This document shows, one piece after another, positions 32,201-42,100 of a DNA stretch of 64,000 nucleotides; within the stretch, counting starts at the first letter, position 1, and each line of letters opens with the position of its first letter. Source of the stretch: Durusdinium trenchii (Eukaryota; Sar; Dinophyceae; Suessiales; Symbiodiniaceae). The DNA lies in assembly GCA_963970005.1 (NCBI GenBank), contig CAXAMN010021112.1, forward strand, positions 1,972,282 through 2,036,281, written 5' to 3'. The position numbers were made by a program, and so were the translations under genes. Under the pieces are notes generated by a model. That model searched no databases, was not told the origin of the DNA, and saw nothing but the letters and a program-made list of their open reading frames with translations.

Positions 32201-33500
32201 CCTGGACCAAGACAGAACAACACAGAAGCCTCCTCACAACCCAGAACTCTCATCTGAAACATCGAACAGCAGTCAACTGGTCAACTCACATCGAGCTGCA
32301 GCTGGCCTTTGGACCCTCTTTTCGAGCCCTAAGGAAAGTGCCTTGTGAAGGGACCCTCATGAGGTTGGGTGGCTGGTTGGGACCAGCATAGGTGAGTTGG
32401 GGGGGGGTGAGCCAGTGCAATGACATCAGCTGACACCATGTGACACCATGAAACACACCAGGAGTTTTGTCAGCAGAAGGCGGGGAAACTAACGTGACTG
32501 CCTGGCAGCCCCTTTCACTTGACATGTGATGACACGTGAGGTTTGAAGATGAAGACTTTATTACCTCCTGTGGGTCTCATAGTCGAAACCAGGCCTGTGT
32601 GCGTGGCCATGCAGAAAGGTTTGTGTTGATCTATTTCCTACACCTGGATTCTACTGTAGTCGTTTCTACAATTCCATAAACAGTGTGGTCACACTGCCAC
32701 TAGGAGTTCTTAGGGTAGGAGTTAAGGGCCGGTGTTGAATCGAGGTGTTGCATCGGGCACCACCACCACCTCTCTCTGGAGCCCGCGTCTAGATCTCTAG
32801 ACCTTCTGCTTCTACACCTGTAGGCCTTAGACCTTTAGACACACTGTTTGGGGTCTCTTGCTGGGACAATCGATTTTGAGGAAGCCAAGTGTTTTGGTCA
32901 TGCAGCTTGGACTCAACACATGAAAAACGCAAGGTTGTTCTTCACTTCTTGACTGGCTATGTCCAACCGACCTTTGCTCGAACTGGACTTCAGAGCCACC
33001 TTTTGGGGCCAACGGTCTTCCGAAAGCTGAGCCAGCTCAGTATACTTGAGGAAGTCTTGGGATAGCAACCTTCTGGATACTGTAGTCGTCAGTCTACAGT
33101 AGGCAAGTCTATAGGTATCAAGACGTTTTCCATGCACAGATGGTTCGTTTTGGCTCCACGTGCGACAGAGACGCTGCTGAGGTGGAAGAGGCTCCAGCAC
33201 GGCCACCGCTGCGACTGGTACTGATCATTGCTTCTTGGACCTTCGTTGAGTACTTTGTACCTACAGAAAAACCCAACAAAGACTGCACACTTTTTTTTCA
33301 GTTTTTGCTGGGAGGCTTTGAGAAGTAGCACATTAGCAAGGAATTGGCTATTTTGCCTTTTGGCGGACGAGCAAATTGAAATTGACTGCCTTGGGCGCTT
33401 TGATCGAAACTTTCTGGTCCATGAGATTACTCTCAGCTTTCTTGGAATTGTTGGGCTGCATGCTCCGCACTGTGATCTACAGCTCGGGTCGGCGACTTCA
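32201..33500. other. no gene seen
   Basis: Unique non-coding sequence in all six frames as far as I can judge. Confidence 0.4.
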
Positions 33501-33776
33501 GGAAAGGAGAGGGAAAAGGAGAAGAAAAGCACGGGAGAGGAAAGGGAAAGGGGAAGGGAAGGACGGGACATGAGTTGCACCATCTATTTGTTCAACCATC
33601 ATTGTCATCTTTCAATACCGGGCCTTGGGCAGTGAAGGAAAGGAAAGAAAAGGAGAGGAGAGAGAAAGGACATCGACAGGAGAGGGGAAGGCAAGGAGAG
33701 GGAAAGGAGAAATGAAGGAACGGAAGGAGAGTAAAAGGAAAGGGAGGGGAAAGGGAAGGGGAGAAGAGAGGAGAGG
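33501..33776. repeat. two long polypurine tracts
   Basis: Plus-strand GGAAAG/GGAGAG-rich purine runs at 33501-33568 and 33634-33776, nearly free of pyrimidines. The Ser/Leu/Pro-rich minus frames across them are artefacts. Such tracts can form triplex DNA. Confidence 0.85.
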
Positions 33777-33966
33777 TTGCGGCATCTTGTTTTGCTGATT
33801 TCTGTGACCCAAACGGGGGCCATTCATCCCCTCATTGTTGTGTAGGGGGGGGCAATATAGGCCATTACAGTGCCTTTTACTGGCCCTCGCGCTGTGCCAT
33901 TTGAATCTATTTGTTGCCCGATGGTGTAAATTGTGACTTGGGAGTTGCGGGTGATCCAAAAGGAGA

Positions 33967-34351
33967 GTGAACAGCTTCCCTTTGCTCAGAGATGATCCAG
34001 TAGAGTTCTACTCATGGGTTCCCTTCGTTTTTTTTTTTTCCGGGAATGATGTTTTTTTACCCGCACTCGGGGTTCCTTTGGTGAATGGATTTGCAAATGG
34101 AGAACTCAACACTTTTGCTGAATTGACCCACGATGTCGATGCTCCAAAGGAACATAGTTTATAGGGCAAAAGGCGATTATTATCCACACAAGCTTCGGAC
34201 TGTTCGAATCCGACATGGAGCACTCGGCAATGCAGAGTGGCCCCAAGCTGAATGCCAGAGGGAGATCATTATGATGTTGCAAAACCCTGTTGGGAGAGAT
34301 GAACTGCTGCTTTGGGTGAGTCTGGCAGCTGTGCTGCAGCATATCTTCTGA
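33967..34351 (+). pseudogene. frame-broken coding relic
   Basis: Two adjacent plus frames read as protein in succession. The first gives LPALGVPLVNGFANGELNTF and stops near 34164; the second, overlapping, gives RTVRIRHGALGNAEWPQAEC and stops at 34349-34351. One frame change near 34150 would join them. A T-run at 34027-34040 may hide another change. Not recognised. Confidence 0.3.
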
Positions 34352-34359
34352 GACTTGGC

Positions 34360-36130
34360 AGCCTCGGTCTAACACTGAGGACGTCTCCTACTCAATGGCC
34401 CCGGCTCTGTCTGATGTTCCTTGGTCTGATAGGGGATGGGGCTAGGGCCTAGGGTAAGTGACCATACCTACATGGATAGACCAGCTACGCCTAAAAACTT
34501 CTGCACCTTTTCTTGCGGAACAGGCTGTAACGACATTTGAAGACCATTCTTCACCTGGTTAAACTACTTCTCAGTGGGGCACTTTGCTTTTTCCATGAAG
34601 AGTTTGGCGCATGTCCTTGGCCCCTAAACCACCAAAGTTCACCACGGAACAGTAAATTTGATCAAGCCCTATGGTGGAGAGTGATGCTCACGAGGAGAGA
34701 GTTGTGCCCTATGATCAAAGGTGGACTACAGTGAATGCCACCCACAAAGGCTGCCACATAGCAGCAACTCATTTGGACACCTTAGTGTGTTTGGTTATTT
34801 TCCCTTACACTTTGGAGCGACCGAACAACATTCTCAGCTGCTTTTGGTAGCGACCTCATGAGGTCCGGGATGCCTGCATGGAGATCTTTCATGAGCTCAA
34901 GGAGGAGGATGAGATTTGTCCCTTCGATCCGATTTAATGGACCTGGAAAACATACGTTTTCATTTGTCCGTTTTCACATCAGTGCTACTCGGGTTTGCCC
35001 AAGTGGATGCCGGCAACTGAATGGAGGGGATATCATTTTAAGCTCATTTACATCATGTAGACTCTTGATTAATATACCCCCCCATATACCATCCAAATGG
35101 GCAGGTTTTATCAGTCAAGATTCTAGATGAGTTTCCGCCGGCACAACTCCCTAGTAGTTTAGGGAAGAAGACCCTGACTAGAGCAGTCTCTGTGAGTTTG
35201 CCAGCTCTTTCACCCTGCCTTTAGATTGAAGATGTTACAGTCTGACTCTGACTCACTTGGAAGTGGGAAATAGGTCCCAGGAACACCATCTCGCTCTACG
35301 AACAGGTGGTTTTCCACGTCCATGTTAGTGAGTGGGAGTGTATTCTTGAACAGAAACAGGATCACCTCAGGGTCTTGGAATGAGTCTCACTAATATTTGT
35401 TGACTACCCAGCCGACCTCTCTCTTGGAAGGGTGCAAAAAAGCAAGTTTTTACCGAGAGACAAGCGGGTGAAATTGTGGTGGAGTCTTTAACAAGGCCAT
35501 GTGAATATATTGCATATTACTGAGTTGGAGGTCCACTTGGTGCGCCAAGGCAGTTCGCAGACAGGATCCAGATAGAACCCATAAGAAGGTGGAAAGACGC
35601 ATGAAGACACAGACGGTCGTTTACCAGTTACTTGTTACGCAGCGCCCTGGGAAGATAAAGATGCAAGATGCTTCAATCATGGGGACGTTCAAGTTGTTGG
35701 ATGGATTCAAACCGGGATGCTCATTCCCGTGCATTGGAATGAAAGACATGCGACATGCGTTTCTTTTCTGTGTGGGTCAAAAGGAAAAGACCCCACACCA
35801 CAATGCTGTTGTTCTTCTCTCCAAAGTGACCCGACCGTACTCGGATCACTTGAACTGAGATTTGGACACATGGCGATGGATGTCGGTGGTTTTCCACGCC
35901 TGATGACTGTGGAAAAAAGACACCAGGGGCTTCCAGGGTGTTGGTTGAGATGTATTTCAATTCCATCCCCTTAATTCGGGGAGTACAGATCAGGTGAAGA
36001 GCCCTTTTGTTGAACTGTTTTGACCTGAGAATCCAAATCTGTATATACAACAACCTTTTAAATATAGGATGAGCTTGGATAGTTCGACCCATCGTTCAAT
36101 CCATCCCATAGTTCGACAACCAGATGCTTC
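34360..36130. other. no firm gene; one foldback copy inside
   Basis: Short frames at 34537-34734, 34858-35130 and 35589-35858 have no coding-like third positions. The family 1 foldback lies at 35056-35127. Confidence 0.4.
35056..35127. mobile_element. foldback (MITE-like) element, family 1, decayed
   Basis: Left end TGTAGACTCTTGA, right end TCAAGATTCTAGA (two mismatches to the perfect complement). 72 bp. A further truncated copy may lie at about 30782-30827 (ends in GTCTACA). Confidence 0.6.
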
Positions 36131-36138
36131 TGACCTTG

Positions 36139-36348
36139 TCATCCTGAGCATCTCCTGAGCACCTCCTGGGCCTGCTTGGACATGGCCGTGTCTTCATTCC
36201 TTTCTTGGCAAAAATGTGCTCTCGCTACCCGAGGCTTAGTGTCCTTCTCCTCCTTCGCGAAATTGATCTTGCCCCTGCGAAAGAAGAGGGACGTGGAGGA
36301 CCGAAGGCGGTGACGAGGCGGCGTGAAGACCGTGGCGTGGCGCATCAA
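36139..36348 (-). CDS. probable exon, unrecognised
   Basis: The minus frame ending TGA at 36139 is charged and protein-like over its last 45 codons (for example MSKQAQEVLRRCSG and KEEKDTKPRVARAHFCQER) with GC-rich third positions. A plus frame at 36205-36441 is also plausible. This is the best minus-strand island. Confidence 0.35.
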   Translation of the reverse strand: MMRHATVFTPPRHRLRSSTSLFFRRGKINFAKEEKDTKPRVARAHFCQERNEDTAMSKQAQEVLRRCSG

Positions 36349-36449
36349 GTTCCATCGGTGTGGAACTTCGGTTTCTGGCCAAGTCGAAGGAACTCCGAAG
36401 ACCGGTGCAAGTCACAGAATCTGGTAGAACACTATAAGTAAAGCATCTG

Positions 36450-37100
36450 TTTTGAAGAAATGATGCACTTATCATTCGGCAGCTAGATTAGCTAGATACA
36501 GAATAAAGCAGAATATGTCTCTTACAGATGCAAGGTCAGCAAGCTGGCAAACCTAACAGAGAGACTAATTACCTCTTCAACCATAATACAACGTCACGCT
36601 AGCTGGTGGTAGACATCCAATGCTCCGCCTTTCATGGCCCGCACTGGCACTTGCGGTCAAAGCTGTGACCAAGCTGGAGATCTCAAATAGCAAGGCAACC
36701 GTAGTGGGTCCCAATGCGATGCTTGGTTTAGATTTGTCGTTTTCAATCCAAGTTATCGGAGTGGAACTTGTGGAACAGTATCGTTTCTTGCTTAAGAGAT
36801 ACTAGTACTCCAAGATTAGTTTGGGTCTACATGCCAAGGATTGACATAATCACAGATACATACAGTATCGATGATGAACTTTTTCTTTTTGGGACAAATT
36901 GATCCTCGTAGCCCCTCGATGATCCATTGATGGAGACTCTTCCAGCATACTTCGTGCCAAGCTGAGGTCAACTTATTGCTGGCAGTAGAGACCAAGAGGC
37001 AAAAGTACATTCCTGTAGCCATCCTGTCCAAAAGTAGTAATATACGGGGAGGGGTCCGGAGGGGTCGTTTTGTTTTGGGATGAGCTTTATCAACACTGAT
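36450..37100. other. no gene seen
   Basis: Non-coding lead-in to the tandem duplication. Confidence 0.5.
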
Positions 37101-37110
37101 AGACTGATGG

Positions 37111-37130
37111 AACCAAAATTTGGCTCAAAG
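37111..37130 (+). other. spliced-leader relic upstream of gene A
   Basis: CCAAAATTTGGCTCAAAG resembles the 3' end of the dinoflagellate spliced leader (CCATTTTGGCTCAAG). Gene B has GGATTTTGCTCAAGG at the same place. The two copies deviate at different bases, so their ancestor probably matched the leader's last 13 bases exactly. Confidence 0.55.
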
Positions 37131-37161
37131 CACTTTGCTAGCTTTGTCCAGAGAGCTGCCC

Positions 37162-38343
37162 ATGAGTTTGCGGCTCTTGGCAAGGGAACTGCATTCCAAA
37201 TCTGTTGTCGTTTTGTGGAGGCCATGTGTGCGTCATGTTTGCATAATCCCTTGGTCTTCCTTGGAAGCTCCCCAAGATTGGGGAAAGGATACAATCTCAA
37301 TTACAAGGGCTGCATATGCAGACTGCCCACTTGCTCAGATCACACCAACACGACGGGGAACAGTGATTGAAACAGTGGCTCGGAGATTTTTTGCAAGACT
37401 TTACCCAGGTTCCAGGGTTGAAGATCCAATACCTGGGCATCGATGTGATGGGAGGAGGCGTGCCTTACATTGTGCTGAATACGATTGGCTCTTTGATGGC
37501 AGAAGAACGCAGTGCAAGTCAGCTCAAATGTGTTGGTCCGAATCAAAAGGCACGTGGAGAGCTAATTTTTGTGGAATTAAATTACATGCGTTTGATGACT
37601 TGGTATTGGTCCTGTACAGCCCCTCTGGGCTGCATTTGTATACTCATGATTGCAAGAGCAGGCTTTCAACAAGAGGAGTTGCAACGGCTCATTCTGGACT
37701 TGGATTGAATATGTACAGTGCAAGAGGCATGGTGGACTGGAGAGAGGCAGAAGGCGTGCTACTGAAGAAACTTCGGCAGTGCGGTCTGTTCATCACTCAG
37801 CTCAAGACCTCCAATGAGTTGGTGGTTGCAGCTGTGCAGCAGCACACCGAACAACTTTCATTGAAGCTCCAACGTGATGCATTTGCTCAGCATCCCTTGA
37901 GCCACATGACACCTGCAGCACGCGGCATTTTGCTCCAGCATGTGGTGGAGGAAGTAGATTTGCTTAGCCATCCTGGTTCGGCGCATGCAGGTTCAACAGT
38001 GTATAATTCACCCTGCGACTGGCATAGAGATGGTTTGCGCTTTGAATGCAAATCGTCGAGGCCAATGTGGTCTCATGATTCTTGGAATTGCTTGTTCGAC
38101 GGTGTCAAGTTTGGCCAGTTTGATTGTTTATATTTGGCTCTGGATTCCCCACACGCCCTTCATATTTTCCGATTTGCTGGCTCGAAGTGGATTTCCTCGA
38201 ATGGGATGGCGGAACAAGCGAGAGGAAAGCAGATCAGGGTTCATGGCCCTGCGAAGGAGACAAACGTTTCTGTTGCAGTAGATGTGATCACTCAGAAGCT
38301 CTTGAGCTCTGGTAGTGAGCACGTGGCCTCGGTGGTGTGGTAA
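37162..38343 (+). CDS. two-domain PD-(D/E)XK nuclease-like protein, copy A
   Basis: Intronless, 393 codons. I chose ATG at 37162 because copy B has the matching ATG and both are then exactly 393 aa without an indel. The protein has two related domains, about residues 59-165 and 249-345. Each has TP-x-xRG, a helix with a conserved acid (E70; E264), a strand with YDWLFDG or CDWHRDG (D108; D286), then QCKS (Q117, K119) or ECKSS (E295, K297), a W, F-D-G/C-G-I/V-K, and FD-x-L-x-L. This order fits restriction-endonuclease-like PD-(D/E)XK folds. Domain 1 has Q where the family usually has E or D and may be inactive or altered. No signal peptide or membrane segment is seen. Possible roles are DNA defence, mobile-element control or a domesticated element enzyme; these are inference. 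Confidence 0.75.
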   Translation: MSLRLLARELHSKSVVVLWRPCVRHVCIIPWSSLEAPQDWGKDTISITRAAYADCPLAQITPTRRGTVIETVARRFFARLYPGSRVEDPIPGHRCDGRRRALHCAEYDWLFDGRRTQCKSAQMCWSESKGTWRANFCGIKLHAFDDLVLVLYSPSGLHLYTHDCKSRLSTRGVATAHSGLGLNMYSARGMVDWREAEGVLLKKLRQCGLFITQLKTSNELVVAAVQQHTEQLSLKLQRDAFAQHPLSHMTPAARGILLQHVVEEVDLLSHPGSAHAGSTVYNSPCDWHRDGLRFECKSSRPMWSHDSWNCLFDGVKFGQFDCLYLALDSPHALHIFRFAGSKWISSNGMAEQARGKQIRVHGPAKETNVSVAVDVITQKLLSSGSEHVASVVW

Positions 38344-38810
38344 ATGCATGCAAGACGACACTGCACTCGAACCGCAGCTGCACTCGAACCACATCCGGCC
38401 TGGGTCCCTGAAGCACGATCCAGAGTTTCGTCAGTTTTTCTTTGAGATCAGTGAGCTTGAAAGAACAAGGGTAGCTTGTAGACAAAACCAATAACCGTCA
38501 CCTGAAGGGCAGGATGCGGTGATTTCAAGCTCTGAAGCACGAAAGCAGGGCTTATTTAGGCACTCTACTCTGTCAAGTGAAGACGGAATCGAGGAATCGA
38601 GAAACATTGAGTGGTTTTGGCGAAAGTGTGGGGTGATGCAGGGTAGCTATTGGCCCATGCAGTAATAGACGTTTTTGCTTGCTTGAATATCGATGGTGTG
38701 AGTATGTATGCATATACTCATATACGCAATGACCGAAACACTTGACGTGAAGAACGGCATGGATGCGGCGACTGTGTGAGATCCACTATCCAAGGCTACC
38801 GGCTACCAGA

Positions 38811-38815
38811 GACTG
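38811..38815. repeat. target-site duplication GACTG, left
   Basis: GACTG here and at 48077-48081 flank the element; 5 bp is the usual copia target duplication. Confidence 0.9.
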
Positions 38816-38975
38816 TGTGGAAATGCATAGCATTCAGAGCATGCTCATGACCCAGGGTCCGGAACCCCTTTCCCGCTGGCCACCATTTGGCCCAACCTTC
38901 ATGTGCCTTACGAGGCGCCTTGAGCCCCCTTTCGTTCATGGCGAGGAAAACGGCCGATCTTCGTGCGGCTCAACA
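38816..38975 (+). repeat. 5' LTR (160 bp)
   Basis: TGTGG...CAACA, TG...CA ends. Expected to carry the element's promoter and transcript start. No TATA box is obvious. Confidence 0.92.
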
Positions 38976-38976
38976 G

Positions 38977-38993
38977 TGGTAGCGGAGCCCCGG
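38977..38993 (+). promoter_or_regulatory. primer-binding site
   Basis: TGGTAGCGGAGCCCCGG begins with TGG, the complement of tRNA CCA. Its complement, ending CTCCGCTACCA, resembles the 3' end of an initiator methionine tRNA, the usual copia primer. The host tRNA was not seen in the window, so the identity is inferred. Confidence 0.7.
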
Positions 38994-39196
38994 TGACGAC
39001 TGGGGCTCCCGCGAGGACGTGTTTGAGTTGGTCTCGGGGGGGACGCCCCCCGGCTGCTCGACGCTTTGTTTGGACCGCGTTCTCGCGGTGGTTCTACCCA
39101 GGGATTTTGGGGAAGTTACTATTTCTTGGAGCCCTTCGATTACCAGGTTGCGCTGGGAAGTTTGTTCCTTGTTTTCGGCCATTGGCCTTTGGTGGA

Positions 39197-42100
39197 ATGC
39201 CACCGCCAGCTAGGACTTGGCGTGGGACTGGAGCCACTTCATCGATGAACCCATCCGGTACATCCCCCACTCCGCCGACGGCTACACCCATGCCTCCGCA
39301 TAGTCCCCAACGACCTTTGGGAGAATCTCAACCCGTTGACCCGGGACTCCATGATGAGCCAGAAGATCCATGGAGCAGAGCTCTCACTGGTCCGCCTAGG
39401 CTGGCTACTACACCGCCTCGTATGCCTTCGCATCCTGCCACTCCGAAGTCCGGCAATGAAGGCCGGGAGCCCAAGAAACACGTGGACTACCGCCTTGACC
39501 CTGCTCCGAGTTGGGGCGGCGAAATGCCAGAGAAGCAGTTCCGCGAGTACCAGAGAAATTTACAGTTGTGGCTGGTGGAGGCAGAGGCGAGGTTGCCTTT
39601 GAATTTGATTGGCAAGCGCATCATTGATGCCATCCCTTTGGGCTCACGATTGAGCTCCTTGGTTGCCCACCTGACGGTGGAAGAGATTTGCTCGGACACC
39701 GGGCACAAGACGATCGTTCAGATCATCGAGGACGCCCATGAATACCTCAAGGACCAGCGTTTGGAGCAGGCCTTTGACGAGGCCATCTTTCGAGGCCGCC
39801 GGGACAAAGGAATGTCCCTGACCACCTTCCTGACGAACAAGAAGGCGGCATTTGCAGAGTTGAGAAAACAAGGCCTCGACCTTTTGGCGACGCCAGCTGG
39901 TAGACACCTTCTTGGCCATCTGATCCTTCGCCAAGGGTCATTCAGCCAAGATCAACGTCAGAGGTTGAAGGTCGTGACCAATGGATCGATCGACTTTCGG
40001 GAGATCGAGATGGCTATCCAGAAGGTCTTTGGTGACCGACTTGATGAACTCTCCCAAGACCATGGAGCACCTCATCGACGATGGCGAAGTGCCACCTACT
40101 GGGGTGACAATGAAGATGGAGAGATTGAAGATGAGGACTGGGACTATGACGTCTTCGAGTCTGAGCTGATGGACCCCTTCGAGGACCTGATTTGCATGAA
40201 TGAGAACGAAGAAGCGCAAATGGTCTTCCAAGATGAATTGCCCGTCATCATGGATGAGGCTGATGCTCTGGAAGCGGTTTCCAACCAGATCGAGGAGATC
40301 TACTACGAGGCACACAACCGCATGCAGAGCAAAGGAAAAGGCTTCAAGGGCAAAGGAAAGAAGGGAAAGAGCAAGAGTCCCACACGGACCTACGGCCAGG
40401 GTGCACCTAGTTTTGGCTCTGGCAAGGGCGGCGGCTACCTCGAGCATAGACGCCTTTTGCAAGCTAGCCGCAACGGTCGTGGATACGACCGACCATGGAC
40501 AAGAACCGGATCCCGCATGAGCCTGAATGACTTGAAGGCCAAAACCCGCTGCCACACTTGCAAGCAGGTTGGCCATTGGAGCAAAGAATGCCCACATCGG
40601 GCCAAGACCACTTCACCGACTTCGAGAAGTTCAAGTTCCACGGGCGCCATGAGCACCGGCATGAGTACCGGCTTTTTCATTCAGCCACCTGCTAAACTGG
40701 CAGGGGCCTTTCTCACGACCACCAATGAGCTTGAAACCAAGAGCGAATACATTGCAGCTGAGTTCACCGGCTTGAGCTTTGTTTTTCTAGCGGTTCATGA
40801 AGATCAGGGCACCGCTTTGGTTGATACAGCTGCCCAACATGGATTGGTTGGTCGTGAAACATTGGAGCAACATGACACCCTCCTACAAGAAAGATTTGGT
40901 TTGCGTGTTCAATGGTCTCATGAAGCCGGAGGTAGTGTTCGTGGTGTTTGCGGGAAGGAGGAAAGCACATCTATTGCCTATGTGCCAATCGGTCTCGGGG
41001 GCAAGTCAGGTGTACTTCGTGTTCAGGTGGTCCCCGGAACAATACCTTTCCTCATTCCTGCCTACTTCCTCTCGAACGTCGGAGCCGTCATTGACATGGA
41101 GCATGCTGTGATTTGGTACACAAAGTTAGCAACAAGTCAAAACATGAGAAGGTTGTCATCAGGCCACGTCTCGGTTTCTATCATTGATTTTGGCAAGAGT
41201 GGTTTCAATGTGCCTTCGAATTTTGCAGCAAGTTCCAGCCAAGCTTGGTCGGTCGAGCCCATTCCCGACTGGGCTACGCTGGATGCCCTGTCGCACTATC
41301 CAGCAGCTATGGTGCCGCTGGCGGCGCTTGTTGCTGCGATTTCTACTATCGGCCTCCCTTCAAGCTTGGCAAGTGCTCCAGGAAGTTGTGCGAACACCCC
41401 AACTTCGAGAAGTCCGCTGGCTACAACAGCGACGAGAGCATTTGGAGCAACAAGCCTTCCAATTGGCACAGGAGGAACAGCGAGTTCTAGCCGAAGCTCA
41501 CGTCACGACACCATCGGCTTTGACTGGATCCCTGGCAATGGCACGACGGGAGGAGAGAGTCCGACCACTAGCAATGGTGAAAGGAAAGGGCAGATTCCTG
41601 GTCCCTGCCTTGGAACCTTCACCGGGTTGCACTCACCCGGAAGTAGAAGTGAAACATGGAGCCAATCGAGTTCTCTCATGGCAGGAGTGCAATCAGTGCC
41701 AGCAGAAGCAGATCATGCCATTGACTCCGATCACCGAACTGCACAACTGGAACCAGAACCTGGTCTACATCCCGGACGTCTTCTACGACATCAGGAAGAA
41801 GTCCACCAAGAGCAAGAAAGGTTCGAGCGATGCCTCCAGCAGTGTGACAGTCCAGTCACCGAGTTCGATCTCATCCACCAGTTCCTTGTTGATGACCACT
41901 CCAAAGAGCTCATCCAGAGCCATGGCCTACAAGTCCAAGGCACGACCACCGATGGTCAAGCAGGAGATCAAGCAGGACCTGGACGAGATCAGGGAGGATC
42001 AGAACTCATGGTGCGATGTGGTGGCGGACGACCTGCTGAAGATGGGCCAGACTGCCGCGATGATTGGCGACCAGGATGTGGCGATGGTGGAGATTCAACG

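Noticed and set aside
33605..33959. Minus-strand Ser/Leu/Pro-rich frames
   Set aside because: They are the complement of the polypurine tracts.
34190..34215. tRNA-like TTCGAAT near 34198
   Set aside because: No acceptor, D or anticodon stem can be formed around it.
37120..37161. Earlier starts for genes A (37120) and B (48653)
   Set aside because: Both are TTG codons in unaligned leader sequence. The aligned ATGs at 37162 and 48668 give equal lengths.
38963..39196. Extending the copia polyprotein upstream to 38963
   Set aside because: That start is a GTG inside the LTR and the primer-binding site would be translated. The first ATG in frame is at 39197.
39938..40597. Minus-strand open frames of over 100 codons inside the copia element (for example 39938-40597, 45635-46309)
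   Set aside because: Shadows of the well-supported plus-strand coding sequence.
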